Of a DNA stretch of 64,000 nucleotides, positions 24,040 to 33,247 are shown piece after piece; the first letter of the stretch is position 1, and every line of letters starts with the position of its first letter. The notes under the pieces were generated by a model. It worked only from the letters and a program-made list of their open reading frames with translations. It did no database searches and was not told where the DNA came from. The position numbers were made by a program, and so were the translations under genes. The DNA comes from DATEMU01 sp964414585 (GTDB lineage Bacteria > Planctomycetota > Phycisphaerae > UBA1845 > UTPLA1). Location of the stretch: positions 35,015 to 99,014 of the forward strand of contig CAYPXR010000097.1 of assembly GCA_964414585.1 (NCBI GenBank), read 5' to 3'.

Positions 24040-24077
24040 AGGGCCCTGACCTCGAAAAACGCGATCTCCGGCGCTGG

Positions 24078-24096
24078 ACTAGGTATTTTCCCTAGT
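24078..24096. promoter_or_regulatory. ACTAGG-N7-CCTAGT palindrome upstream of response regulator
   Basis: A perfect 6-bp inverted repeat with a 7-bp AT-rich spacer (TATTTTC), about 100 bp before the regulator ATG. Possible autoregulatory LuxR-type binding site. Confidence 0.4.
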
Positions 24097-24193
24097 ATCT
24101 TTCCGCGGCGGAATATTAGGGCGAGTTCTGTCTCAAATTGCATTCCTGGACAACAATTATGCGTAGAATACGTAAACCTGCGGCGGGCGAGTC

Positions 24194-24835
24194 ATGGACA
24201 CAGGTCAAAGACAAGATGAACCCAAGCCGACCGTCTTCCTCGTTGACGACGATCGTGATATTCGCGATTCTCTGCGCTGGCTGCTCGAATCCGTCGGATT
24301 ACGCCTCCAGGCTTTCGCCTCCGCCCAGGAATTCCTCGACGCCTATGTCCCTGAATCCCCAGGCTGCCTCCTGCTTGATGTTCGAATGCCCGGGATGAGC
24401 GGTCTCGAACTACAGGAAAAACTCCTGGAAAGCGGATTCGATATTCCCACGATCATTCTCACCGGCCATGCCGATGTGCCGATGGCCGTCCGAGCGATGA
24501 AAAGCGGCGCGTTGGACTTCATCGAAAAGCCGTTTAGCGATCAGATCCTCCTCGACCAGGTCAATCTGGCCCTTGAAAGAGACGCCCATCGCCGCGCCAA
24601 GAAGGCGCGCGACGGCGACCTGATTCGTCGGGTCGAATCGCTGTCGCCCCGCGAGAGGACGGTCATGCTCAAGGTCGTCGAAGGCAAGTCCAACAAGGCC
24701 ATCGCCCTCGAATTGAAACTCAGTCAAAAAACCGTCGAAGTCCATCGCGCCCATGTCATGTCCAAAGTCCGCGCCTCCTCCGTTGCCGAACTCGTCCAAA
24801 TCGCTTTCCGCTCCGGCCTGACGGCACCCTCTTGA
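24194..24835 (+). CDS. FixJ/NarL-type response regulator
   Basis: 213 residues. Receiver domain with acidic pair DDD at 18-20, phospho-acceptor Asp62 in LLLDVRMPGMSG, Thr90 in ILTGHADV and Lys112 in EKPF. C-terminal LuxR-type helix-turn-helix (LSPRERTVMLKVVEGKSNKAIALELKLSQKTVEVHRAHVMSK). The GHADVPMAVRAMKSGALDFIEKPF stretch is typical of the FixJ subgroup. No histidine kinase is adjacent; a soluble kinase lies at 60602-61399. The palindrome at 24078-24096 is a candidate for autoregulation. Confidence 0.93.
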   Translation: MDTGQRQDEPKPTVFLVDDDRDIRDSLRWLLESVGLRLQAFASAQEFLDAYVPESPGCLLLDVRMPGMSGLELQEKLLESGFDIPTIILTGHADVPMAVRAMKSGALDFIEKPFSDQILLDQVNLALERDAHRRAKKARDGDLIRRVESLSPRERTVMLKVVEGKSNKAIALELKLSQKTVEVHRAHVMSKVRASSVAELVQIAFRSGLTAPS

Positions 24836-25025
24836 TTTCCCCCTTTCTTCCGCTGTTTCTATGCTCCAGTTGCCGGTAAATGTTGCCGAAACAGACCGTA
24901 ACCGGATGGTCGCCCCCCGGTCGGGTATGCCGGAATAAACGCCAACGGCCCATAACGTGGCGGAAACTCAACACGCTGATTTGCTCGCACCTCGACCGTT
25001 CGTAATGTGGATTGTTTCATAAGAC

Positions 25026-25508
25026 ATGATGATCACCGGATTAACTCCAATCCAGCAGCCGACCCCGGATGATGGTGGCCCGCTCGTTGCCAGTAAAAGC
25101 GGCCGACTCAGCGACTTTGGCGACGATGGGAGAAATGGCTCCGTGCCGAGCAACGGAAATGACAGCGCCGTGACCGAACGGCGCCGCGCCCAACGACTGG
25201 AGATTCGCCTGCCTGTCGAATTTCGCCAGTCGCGCGCCGACGGCGTTTACGTAGTCCGAACCGTGACCCGCAACGTCAGTAGCGGAGGATTCTATCTCGA
25301 ATTGGACTCCGCCGAATTCCGCCCCGGCGATCGTCTGGACGTCGAAATGGCCATCCCCGCCGCCGACGGCGTCTCGCCCTATCCCGGCCGCGCGACGACC
25401 CACGCCGAAATTCTCCGCGTCGATCCCCTTGAAAAGCGAGGCGAGCTCGACATCCGCCGCTATGCCCTCGCCGCCCGATTCCTCGAACCGCTCCGCTTCT
25501 CGTACTAG
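25026..25508 (+). CDS. PilZ-domain protein, cyclic-di-GMP receptor
   Basis: 160 residues. A flexible N-terminal stretch of about 50 residues precedes a PilZ domain with both binding signatures: the arginine cluster ERRRAQRLEIRLPVEFR and NVSSGGFYLE (D/N-x-S-x-x-G type). Expected to bind cyclic di-GMP, and so it may read the output of GGDEF proteins such as the one at 10952-12355. Start ATG at 25026 or 25029; no strong ribosome-binding site. Convergent with the elbB-like gene. Confidence 0.88.
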   Translation: MMITGLTPIQQPTPDDGGPLVASKSGRLSDFGDDGRNGSVPSNGNDSAVTERRRAQRLEIRLPVEFRQSRADGVYVVRTVTRNVSSGGFYLELDSAEFRPGDRLDVEMAIPAADGVSPYPGRATTHAEILRVDPLEKRGELDIRRYALAARFLEPLRFSY

Positions 25509-25521
25509 CGCCGACCGGTTA

Positions 25522-26181
25522 TCAGGCCATCCGTAAGACCTCGGTCACCAGTTTCCGTATCCCCTCAAAGACCTCCGCCGGTCCCTGCCCGAGCATGTAC
25601 GCCGGCGTCGACACGATCTTGTGCCGCTCATCCGTCACCATTTCCGTCACCGCGCAGTCGCAATGCTGTGCTCCCATCTGATGGACTGCCGCCGCCGTCT
25701 GCTTGTCCGTTCCAATCGTCAGCTTTGGATGCAAATCTTTCTTGCCCACAATTCGCGCGAGCAGCGCGGGGGCGATGCAGATTGCCCCGATGGGCTTCTT
25801 CGCGGCGAGCATCTCTCCCGCCAACCGCTCCACGTCGGGATTGACCGTGCAATTCGCGCCATCCATTGCGAACGTGCAAAGGTTCTTCGCCGCCCCGAAC
25901 CCCCCGGGAAAAATCAGCGCGTCGACCTCCACTGCCTTCACGTCCTTGACGTTCTTGATCTCCCCGCGCGCGATCCTCGCCGATTCCACCAGCACATTCC
26001 GGCTCTCCTTCGCCGGCTGCTTCTTCACATGATCGATGACCCCCGCCTGCGCGACGTCCGGCGCGCAGCACACCGCTTGCGCCCCCGCCTGATCGATCGC
26101 CAGCAGCGTCAGTACCGACTCATGAATCTCCGCCCCGTCCAGAAACCCGCACCCGCTCAAACACACCGCGATCTTTTTCAT
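25522..26181 (-). CDS. elbB: ElbB-type DJ-1/PfpI-superfamily protein (glyoxalase-like)
   Basis: 219 residues from the ATG at 26181, which has GGAGGTG upstream; the frame opens slightly earlier but without a ribosome site. Recognisable segments: KIAVCLSGCGFLDGAEIHESV at the N-terminus, ALIFPGGFGAAKNLCTFA, the nucleophile-elbow region KPIGAICIAPALLA (Cys in place of the classic GATase triad nucleophile) and TEMVTDERHKIVSTPAYM. These match ElbB (isoprenoid biosynthesis protein with amidotransferase-like domain; E. coli ElbB has glyoxalase III-like activity). Downstream of the GTPase gene on the same strand, with 76 bp between. Confidence 0.92.
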   Translation of the reverse strand: MKKIAVCLSGCGFLDGAEIHESVLTLLAIDQAGAQAVCCAPDVAQAGVIDHVKKQPAKESRNVLVESARIARGEIKNVKDVKAVEVDALIFPGGFGAAKNLCTFAMDGANCTVNPDVERLAGEMLAAKKPIGAICIAPALLARIVGKKDLHPKLTIGTDKQTAAAVHQMGAQHCDCAVTEMVTDERHKIVSTPAYMLGQGPAEVFEGIRKLVTEVLRMA

Positions 26182-26257
26182 GACGGCACCTCCGGGAATA
26201 GACAACTGGACACCAATTACAAGATGAACAGGATTCTAGGGACTTAATCCTGCCCAT

Positions 26258-27259
26258 TCAAAAATGCAGTTCGACCACGTTCTTATCCGTCAATACGTGC
26301 GTCGCGTGGACCAATTGCCCGTCGTGCACGGTCCCGCCCCAAATCCTCGCGCCTTTGAGCTTTTCCGCCAGATCCCTGTGCACGTGATGCGCCATGTCAT
26401 GCACCGTCGCTCCCACCGGCAGGATGAACGGCGACTCTTTGTCGACCGGCTTGCCCGGCTTCTTCGCGTAGATGCGAATCACATTGAGCAACGTGAACAG
26501 CTCCGCCATCATGGCTGACAATCCTTCCCCTGTCTTCGCCGACACCGCGAGCGACTTCAGATTCTCGCCGCAAAGCTCGCGCATCCCCGCCAAGTTTTCC
26601 ATTGCCTTCGGCGTGTCGGATTTGTTCGCCGCGATAAGCACGCGCTTGGGCAGCGCCGCCTCTTCATCCTCCTCCAGCTCAAACGTCGCCGTCGATACCG
26701 GCCGCACACGATGCTCCCGCAAAAACGCCAGCGGCTGCTCGTACTGATCCAACAGTTCGATCGCCGCCAGATCGACGACGACCAGCACGACGTCCGCCGA
26801 TCGGTAGGCCGCCGCCATTCCCGGCTGCGCATGCCCTTCCATCATGGGCGGCATGTCGACCAGTTGAATCGGCACATCCTCGTGATGCGCCATTCCCGGC
26901 ACGGCGGCATGCGTCGAAAACGGGAATTCCGCGATCTCCACCTTCGCCTGCGTCAGCGCCCCGACGATCGAACTTTTTCCAACGTTCGCCGCGCCGAGCA
27001 GGAGCACCTGCCCCGCCCCCTGTCGCGGCACCGCGAACAAGTCGTGATGTCCGCCGCCCCCCTTGGCGTGCGGCTTCTGTGTTTCCTCCCGCGCGGCCTT
27101 GAGCTTTTGCTTGAGCGCCGACTGCAATTTCTCGCTGGCCTTGTGCTTCGGTACCAGGCGCAGCATCTCTTCCAACGCCGCGACGCGCTCCGCGGGACTT
27201 CCCGCCGAGCGATATCGCTCCTCCGCCTTCTGATACATGGGGGACTGATTGACCGCCAC
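26258..27259 (-). CDS. OBG/DRG-type GTPase with TGS domain
   Basis: 333 residues. N-terminal helical region (MYQKAEERYRSAGSPAERVAALEEMLRLVPKH) ahead of the G domain. G1 GAANVGKSS at 89-97, G3 region LVDMPP near 133-138, G4 NKSD at 212-215, SAKTG as G5. C-terminal TGS domain (IRIYAKKPGKPVDKESPFILPVGATVHDMAHHVHRDL...). This is the layout of archaeal/eukaryal DRG proteins and their bacterial relatives. Likely ribosome-associated. Possibly co-transcribed with elbB. Confidence 0.88.
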   Translation of the reverse strand: MAVNQSPMYQKAEERYRSAGSPAERVAALEEMLRLVPKHKASEKLQSALKQKLKAAREETQKPHAKGGGGHHDLFAVPRQGAGQVLLLGAANVGKSSIVGALTQAKVEIAEFPFSTHAAVPGMAHHEDVPIQLVDMPPMMEGHAQPGMAAAYRSADVVLVVVDLAAIELLDQYEQPLAFLREHRVRPVSTATFELEEDEEAALPKRVLIAANKSDTPKAMENLAGMRELCGENLKSLAVSAKTGEGLSAMMAELFTLLNVIRIYAKKPGKPVDKESPFILPVGATVHDMAHHVHRDLAEKLKGARIWGGTVHDGQLVHATHVLTDKNVVELHF

Positions 27260-27479
27260 GACGCACCCCGCATCCTTGAATTCACAGCATCATATCAGGT
27301 CCCGATAAATAGGGACTTGCACCAGTGCCGGAATCCTCCCCCTGTCGCCGGTCACTAGCCACGGGTCACTGACGACGATATCATTTCGCACTATCGACCG
27401 GCTCGCGTCGAGCCAACAGCCGTCGGTCTCATCCCGATGTGCTGCGAAAGAAGGCCCCACAATAATGGAGGACCCGTCC

Positions 27480-27998
27480 ATGCGAAGTATTCTAACGCTC
27501 GCGCTGCTCTCGGCATTCCTGGCGTTCGGTTCCGGCTGCACCACCATGGCCAAACGCACTCTCAAGGAATTCAAAGGCTCCAGCTCCGACGCCGATCCCG
27601 TCCCCGGCACCGGCGGTGGCGACTTCGCCCGCTTCGGAAGCGTCACGATCGCTCAGCCGCGCACCGACCTTGGCAGCCTCGTCAACGCGAAATTCAGCAG
27701 CAGCCTCACCAACCAACTCCGCAAATATTTGGGCGAAGACAAAGATGCCCCGTTCAAGGGAGGCGGCACGGCCCTCTCCGTCGAACCGGAGATCCGCTAT
27801 TTCCATAAGGGCGGCGGTCCCTTCCCCGAGAAAATCGCGGTCGTCCTCTACTGGCTCAAGGCCGACGGCGCCGACTATGGTCGCGTTCAGGTCGTCACCA
27901 AGAGCGAAGCCTCCGGAACCGGCGACGAGGATCTCGCCGAATCCAACGCCAAAGGACTTGCCAAATATTTCGAAAAGCACGGCAAGAAGCAAAAATAG
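27480..27998 (+). CDS. Putative lipoprotein, function unknown
   Basis: 172 residues from the ATG at 27480; GGAGGA at 27467-27472 is 7 nt upstream, so the in-frame ATG at 27465, which overlaps that site, is less likely. Type II signal peptide with lipobox FGSGC. The mature part has no motif I recognise; segments such as DFARFGSVTIAQPRTDLGSLVNAKFSSSL resemble the DUF4410-type lipoproteins, but weakly. Followed by a strong terminator at 28030-28056, so it is a single-gene transcript. Confidence 0.78.
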   Translation: MRSILTLALLSAFLAFGSGCTTMAKRTLKEFKGSSSDADPVPGTGGGDFARFGSVTIAQPRTDLGSLVNAKFSSSLTNQLRKYLGEDKDAPFKGGGTALSVEPEIRYFHKGGGPFPEKIAVVLYWLKADGADYGRVQVVTKSEASGTGDEDLAESNAKGLAKYFEKHGKKQK

Positions 27999-28029
27999 CC
28001 GAGCTTCAAATCGATTCGCATACCCAAGA

Positions 28030-28056
28030 CCCCGGCCACTGCGGCCGGGGTTTTTC
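28030..28056 (+). terminator. Rho-independent terminator after the lipoprotein gene
   Basis: Perfect 8-bp stem CCCCGGCC (28030-28037) / GGCCGGGG (28043-28050), 5-nt loop, then TTTTTCTTT. Confidence 0.9.
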
Positions 28057-28163
28057 TTTGACAGTGCGTATACTTCTGTAGAGTTAACTCGGCCCTTCCC
28101 CCGCAAGAGCCGAAAAGAGGGCAAGACCGGTTCGGTTCCGGATAGGACGTTTCGGCAATTGAA

Positions 28164-31100
28164 ATGACCGCCATCCTTGCCATCCTGCTTTCCGCAATGC
28201 CGGCCTTTGCCGACCCGCCTCCAGACCCACCTCCCGATCGAAGGCCCGACGCGGCCGACGCGACTTACTTCAACATCAGCTTTCAAGCCCAGGAAGCCCT
28301 CGCCCGCGCCGACCGCCAGGCCGCCGAGGGTCATTGGCCCGCCGCCGTCCGCGCGCTCCAGGAGATCGGTGAAAAATTCGGTGACAGCGTCATCGCCGCG
28401 CCCGGCGCGACCGACCACCGTTTGGTCAGCGTCCGCGACTTCATTAACCGCAAGATCGCAGCGTGGCCGCCCGAGGGCCTTGCGGCCTACCGCACTGCTT
28501 TTGAATCCACTGCGAAGAAATTCCTCGATGATCTTACCGACAACCCGTCGATCGATGCGTGGGCTCGCGCCGCGGACCGTTTCTATGCTGCCGCCGCCGG
28601 CGCCGTCGCCCTCGACCACGCCGGGCAACTCGCCATGGAAGCCGGTGAATTCGCTACCGCCCGGCAATGGTACGAGCGCCTTCTCGCCGACCATCCCGAC
28701 CGCGAGCAAAACGCGACCCTCTGGAAAGCCAAGCTCGCGCTCTGTCGCGCCCGCCAAGGCGACCTCAAGCCCCTTGAATCGCTGATCGCCGAACTCAAGA
28801 ATCCGCAATCCGCCCATCGCGACTCCATTGTCGAATGGGGCGGCCGGCGCCAACCCGTTGTCGATTTTCTCGTGTCGGCTCTCGACGACATTCGCCGCGA
28901 TGGCATGCCCGACTTCATCGCCGCGCATCTCGACCAACTTGGCGGCGGCGCCGACCGTCGCGGATTCTTCCCTTCCACGGCCTCCGCCGAGGCCCGCTGG
29001 TGGCGCTTCACCGCCTTTGGCCGTCAGATGTCCGAGGAAATCGCCGAAGGTTACGAATCCCGCCTCGCCAAGCTCGAGGCCTTTCACCGCGCCCTTTCCA
29101 ACGGCCGCCTGTTGGCCTGCCAGCCGGTCGCCTCCCCCGCGCCTTGGGCGCTCATTTTCATCCACGACTCCCACAGCGTCTGGGCCATCAACCCGCAAGC
29201 GCCCGACCGCCCCGTCTGGCAATTCGATCTCTCACAAGTTCTCCCCTCGCCCGCCCCGTGGAACTCCGAAGAATCGGCTCCGCCCCTATACACCAGCCTG
29301 TACGCCGACGGCCGCCTCTATGTCCACCTCGAACGCGATATCAGCGACACCGTCAGCGAGCACGTCACTTCCGCCTCGTCGCTCGTCGCCCTTGACGCCG
29401 CCAACGGTGCGCTGCTCTGGCGAAACGATCTCGAAGGGTTTGTCTCTCCCTTTGAAGAAGCCAGAATCGACGGCGCGCCTCTGATGCACCGGGGGGCCCT
29501 TTACGCGGTGGCGCGGCGGCGAAAGCCCTTCGGCTTTGAGGCCTGCTATCTACTTCGCATCGATCCCGACGACGGCCGCATGGTCTGGTCCGCCCATCTC
29601 GGTGAAGCCGCCACCGGTAGTTACGGTTACTCCCGCGCCACGCTCACCTTTCCCGCCGCCTGCGGCGAGCTCGTTATCGTCCCCACAAATCTCGGTGGCA
29701 TTACCGCCGTCTCCACCTGCACCGGCCATGTGGCCTGGGTCCGCCAATATGAATCTCGTTTCGGCGCCAATCCCGACACGGCCTGGCCCGAAGCCGTTTC
29801 CCGGCCGCTTCGTTCATGGCATTACAACTCCGCCATCGTCTGGGCGCCTGCCCTCGGCGATTCACCGGCTGTCCTCTGTTTTCCTCTCGATTCCGACGAA
29901 CTTTTTGTTCTCTCCTGCGACGATGGCCGGGAACTGCAAAAAATCCCTGCCGAATCGCTCCACCATCCGCAAACACTGCTCGGTCTCGACGGCGATCGGC
30001 TCTTCACCGCCGGCACCCAGATCGTCTGCTACAATCTCGCCGCCAAAAAAATTGCCTGGCAGCGCCCCCTCGAACACGGTCAACTCTTCGGCCGCGGGGT
30101 TTTGACTAGCGCCGGTCTCTTTCTGCCGACGGACCGCGGCCTGCTTCGATATCCGCTGGACGGTGGCGCGGCGAATTATTTCCGCTGGCCGATCGAAGAT
30201 GCCGGAAACCTTCTCGCCCGGGCCGACGAGATCGTCGTCGCCGCACCGGGAGCCCTTTTCGGTCTCGTCGCCAAGGAGGAGGCCTTCGCGAAACTCGACC
30301 GGCGAATGAAGGAAAGCCCCGACGACCCGATGATCGCCTTTTCCCTGGCCGAACTCGCCTTCAACACCGGTGAAAACCAGCGCGGACTCGACGCCGTGCA
30401 GGCCGCCGTCGACCGCGTCGGCGGTTTCGCCCGTCTGACCGACGCCAATCTTCGCCGCCGGTTCTTCTCCACCCTGATCCGATTCGCCACGACATTGCTG
30501 GAACAACCGCCGGACCAACAACCTGAAGCCACCGATTCCCCCATTCACTCTCGTTTCCGCGCCGCCGTCGCCGTCCTCCAACTGGCCGGCCAATGCGCGC
30601 CCGAGCCCGCCGATCAAGCCGTCCAATGTCTCATGCTCGCTCGCGCCCACCTCGAATCCGGAAATCCCGCCGACGCCATCCGCGCCTATCAGCGAATCCT
30701 CGGCGACCGCGGACTGCGCCGGCTCAAAATCGAACTCCGACCGGCCCTTCGCCCATCATTACGCACCCATGAGGACGAATCGCCCGACGCGCCCCCCAAT
30801 GAAATCGCATCGATCGTCGCCGGTTGGATCGCGCGAATCGTCACCCTTCACGGCGGCGAGGTCTACGCACCCATCGCCCGCCAGGCCGCCGATCGGCTCC
30901 AGATCGTCAAATCGCAAATCGATTCCGGCGAAGCCATTGGCAAGGCCGCCGACCTGCTCGAAGTCGCCGACGCCTTCCCCAACAGCCCCGCCGCGCACCA
31001 AGCCCTGGTCACCCATGCCGCACTGATGGCTCGCCTGAAAAACTGGACTGCCTCGATCCGCTCCTATCGTCGCGCGCTCGCCGATCCGAACCACCCCGAC

Positions 31101-32561
31101 CGACCGGACCTGATCCGACAATACGCCGACACTCTCGTGGCCGCCGGTCGCGAAGCCGACGCCGCCGCCTGGCTCGACCGCGGCGCACGCGATTTCCCGG
31201 CATACCGCATTTCTCTGCCGGCCGGACCACTCTCCTTTTCCAGGTACCGCCGCCAACTTTTTGGTGACTGCACGTTTTGTAATCCTGCGCACGCCGTCTC
31301 CCTCGGCCGGATGGACGATTCCTATCGTCGAATCAATCCAGATCGTGTCGCTGTTCTCGAACCCGTTTTTCCAAACCTCCCCGAAACGCGCTGGGACGCG
31401 CTGCTCACATACTCCGGTCGCCAACTCGAAGCCCGCCATCCACTCACCGCCCGAAGCCTTTGGTCAAAACCCTTTCTTTGCGCCACTCAGCCGATCCTGA
31501 TCGGAATGGACGCCGCGCACTTTGTCTTTGCAACGCCTTACCGACTATTCGCCCTCACGCGCACGAGTGGGCAACTGGCCTGGGACATTGGCGAACCACC
31601 TCCCGACGATGCCCGCGCCGATCCCGAATCCGTCCCAGCCTATTCGTTCTATTATCAAACTCCCCGGCGGCTCTTCTCGGCCACGGATCGCGGAGTCCTT
31701 TCCTGCATTGACCTGGAAAACGGCCGCGTCGTCTGGGAAAACAAAACGGTCGGCCCTTTGGCCGGTCAACTGGTGGCCGATGACGTCTATTGCTGCTGTG
31801 GAGGCTGGCAGTCCGGCGATTATTCCATCACCGTCCTCGACGCACAGAGCGGTCACCTCCTTCGACAGATCAAGACCGATGAAAAGAGTCCGGCCCAATC
31901 GCTCGATCTCACCGGCGGTCTCGATCCAACTGGTGTCCTCGTCGTCCGTACCGCGTCCATCGAGCGATTTGACCCCGCGAACGGAAAATCGCAATGGAAG
32001 ATTACCGCCCCCGACCACTTCCTCTCACCCACGCTTCAAATCGACGCCGACAGCCTCGTTGTCAGTTCCGATGGCCGCCGGCTCACCCGCTACAACCTCG
32101 AAGAGGGCCGCGTCCTTTGGCGATCTTCATCGTTCGCCGATGAGTTTACCGCGCTGAGTTGCCAATCCGACGGCGGCATTCTCTACGTCGCCTCCGATGT
32201 CGCCCTTTCCGCACTCGATCTCGACGATGGCCGCACACTCTGGACTACACCCTGCCCCGCCGCGCGCGGAATCCAGCCACCGCGCCTTCTCAGCGATCGG
32301 ATCATCACCATTGCGCCGGAATCTCCGCGTGGAGAAAAGGATCGCACGCGCCAGGAGCCCCAGGTTCCCGAAGCGCAGTCCGTGCAATATCGCATCACGG
32401 CCTACCGTCGCGACAACGGCAGACCCCTTGCCCTCGGCTCGTCCGAGTCGATTCTCACGGAGCCCCTTGCCTCCTTCGGCGGCCTCTACGCCCGTGACAA
32501 CGCCCTCATCGTCCTCGACGCCAACCGATTGATCGGATACGTTGCCAGGAATGGCGAATAG
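28164..32561 (+). CDS. Giant secreted PQQ-like beta-propeller and TPR protein
   Basis: 1465 residues. N-terminal signal peptide (MTAILAILLSAMPAFA). A helical/TPR-like region to about 300, then a first PQQ-like propeller with blades such as LVALDAANGALLWRND, LLRIDPDDGRMVWSAHL and AVSTCTGHVAWVRQYE. A central TPR-like region follows (about 715-1010), and then a second propeller (LFALTRTSGQLAWDIGEP, LSCIDLENGRVVWENK, LDDGRTLWTTP). No quinoprotein dehydrogenase active-site residues can be identified, so it is more likely a scaffold. Such proteins are common and uncharacterised in planctomycetes. The stop TAG lies inside a GAATGGC-GAATAGC repeat that also contains the ATG of the next gene. Confidence 0.85.
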   Translation: MTAILAILLSAMPAFADPPPDPPPDRRPDAADATYFNISFQAQEALARADRQAAEGHWPAAVRALQEIGEKFGDSVIAAPGATDHRLVSVRDFINRKIAAWPPEGLAAYRTAFESTAKKFLDDLTDNPSIDAWARAADRFYAAAAGAVALDHAGQLAMEAGEFATARQWYERLLADHPDREQNATLWKAKLALCRARQGDLKPLESLIAELKNPQSAHRDSIVEWGGRRQPVVDFLVSALDDIRRDGMPDFIAAHLDQLGGGADRRGFFPSTASAEARWWRFTAFGRQMSEEIAEGYESRLAKLEAFHRALSNGRLLACQPVASPAPWALIFIHDSHSVWAINPQAPDRPVWQFDLSQVLPSPAPWNSEESAPPLYTSLYADGRLYVHLERDISDTVSEHVTSASSLVALDAANGALLWRNDLEGFVSPFEEARIDGAPLMHRGALYAVARRRKPFGFEACYLLRIDPDDGRMVWSAHLGEAATGSYGYSRATLTFPAACGELVIVPTNLGGITAVSTCTGHVAWVRQYESRFGANPDTAWPEAVSRPLRSWHYNSAIVWAPALGDSPAVLCFPLDSDELFVLSCDDGRELQKIPAESLHHPQTLLGLDGDRLFTAGTQIVCYNLAAKKIAWQRPLEHGQLFGRGVLTSAGLFLPTDRGLLRYPLDGGAANYFRWPIEDAGNLLARADEIVVAAPGALFGLVAKEEAFAKLDRRMKESPDDPMIAFSLAELAFNTGENQRGLDAVQAAVDRVGGFARLTDANLRRRFFSTLIRFATTLLEQPPDQQPEATDSPIHSRFRAAVAVLQLAGQCAPEPADQAVQCLMLARAHLESGNPADAIRAYQRILGDRGLRRLKIELRPALRPSLRTHEDESPDAPPNEIASIVAGWIARIVTLHGGEVYAPIARQAADRLQIVKSQIDSGEAIGKAADLLEVADAFPNSPAAHQALVTHAALMARLKNWTASIRSYRRALADPNHPDRPDLIRQYADTLVAAGREADAAAWLDRGARDFPAYRISLPAGPLSFSRYRRQLFGDCTFCNPAHAVSLGRMDDSYRRINPDRVAVLEPVFPNLPETRWDALLTYSGRQLEARHPLTARSLWSKPFLCATQPILIGMDAAHFVFATPYRLFALTRTSGQLAWDIGEPPPDDARADPESVPAYSFYYQTPRRLFSATDRGVLSCIDLENGRVVWENKTVGPLAGQLVADDVYCCCGGWQSGDYSITVLDAQSGHLLRQIKTDEKSPAQSLDLTGGLDPTGVLVVRTASIERFDPANGKSQWKITAPDHFLSPTLQIDADSLVVSSDGRRLTRYNLEEGRVLWRSSSFADEFTALSCQSDGGILYVASDVALSALDLDDGRTLWTTPCPAARGIQPPRLLSDRIITIAPESPRGEKDRTRQEPQVPEAQSVQYRITAYRRDNGRPLALGSSESILTEPLASFGGLYARDNALIVLDANRLIGYVARNGE

Positions 32562-32562
32562 C
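32549..32562 (+). repeat. Two-unit GAATNGC heptad repeat spanning a stop/start junction
   Basis: GAATGGC-GAATAGC contains the ATG of the hydrolase gene (32551) and the TAG of the PQQ gene (32559). Only two units, so chance cannot be excluded, but the sequence equals units seen at 36349-36380 and 59555-59587. Confidence 0.4.
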
Positions 32563-33201
32563 GTGCAGATCGCGTGCTTCATTGACCCTAATTTCGGCGA
32601 AAACGCCTATGTCGTCTGGCATCGCGATGCCGGCCCCTGTTGGATCATCGACCCTGGTCTCCCGCCCTCAGCGAAGCAGATTCTTCAACACATCGCCGCG
32701 AAGAAAATCAAACCCGACGCCCTCATCCTGACACACGGTCATGCCGATCACATCGCCGGCATCCCCGAAGTGCTCGACGCCCTCGAACCGTTGCCGGTCT
32801 GGATCGCCGCGGAAGAAAAAACCTCGCTCACCGATCCTCGCGCCAACCTCTCCGCAGGCATGGGCATGCCTTTTGCGCCCGATGTCAAAGTTACGCACGA
32901 CCTCGCGCCCGGTACGCAACTCACCCTCGACGGCACGACGTGGCATGTTTTGGACGTCTCCGGTCATTCCCCCGGCGGCCGCGCCTTGTACTGTGCGACC
33001 GCCGGCCTCGTCATCGTCGGCGACGCCCTCTTCGACGGCTCCATTGGCCGTACCGACTTCCCCACCAGCAACCACGACACCCTCATCCGCAACATCAAGC
33101 AAAACCTCTTCGCCCTCCCCGACGAAACCGAGGTTTACTCCGGCCACGGCCCCGTCACCACCATCGGCCAGGAACGCCGCTTCAACCCTTTCTTGAAATA
33201 A
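32551..33201 (+). CDS. Metallo-beta-lactamase-fold hydrolase (glyoxalase II-like)
   Basis: 216 residues. Metal-binding THGHADH at 61-67, a further His in LDVSGHSPGG, the bridging Asp in VIVGDALF and the final His in VYSGHGPVTTIG. This is the complete ligand set of a binuclear zinc/iron hydrolase of the glyoxalase II/YcbL group. Probable substrate: a thioester such as S-lactoylglutathione or another bacillithiol-type adduct. The ATG at 32551 overlaps the upstream stop by 11 bases; an in-frame TTG at 32542 is possible but less likely. Confidence 0.9.
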   Translation: MANSVQIACFIDPNFGENAYVVWHRDAGPCWIIDPGLPPSAKQILQHIAAKKIKPDALILTHGHADHIAGIPEVLDALEPLPVWIAAEEKTSLTDPRANLSAGMGMPFAPDVKVTHDLAPGTQLTLDGTTWHVLDVSGHSPGGRALYCATAGLVIVGDALFDGSIGRTDFPTSNHDTLIRNIKQNLFALPDETEVYSGHGPVTTIGQERRFNPFLK

Positions 33202-33210
33202 CCGCCTCTC

Positions 33211-33225
33211 TTTGACTTTTTGACG
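33211..33225 (-). repeat. GTCAAAA octad repeat after the hydrolase gene
   Basis: Read on the minus strand it is CGTCAAAAAGTCAAA. It begins 10 nt after the stop codon. The same motif occurs at 41592-41620 and 61454-61478. Confidence 0.5.
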
Positions 33226-33247
33226 CATTCACCTTTTTATTTTCCGA

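Noticed and set aside
28058..28084. TTGACA with TAGAGT as a promoter for the PQQ gene
   Set aside because: The TTGACA overlaps the terminator T-tract and the spacing to the only -10-like box is 15 bp; too weak to call.
27492..29222. A 576-codon minus-strand frame across the lipoprotein and the PQQ gene
   Set aside because: It runs antisense through a strong terminator and two well-supported genes; composition is typical of a high-GC shadow frame.
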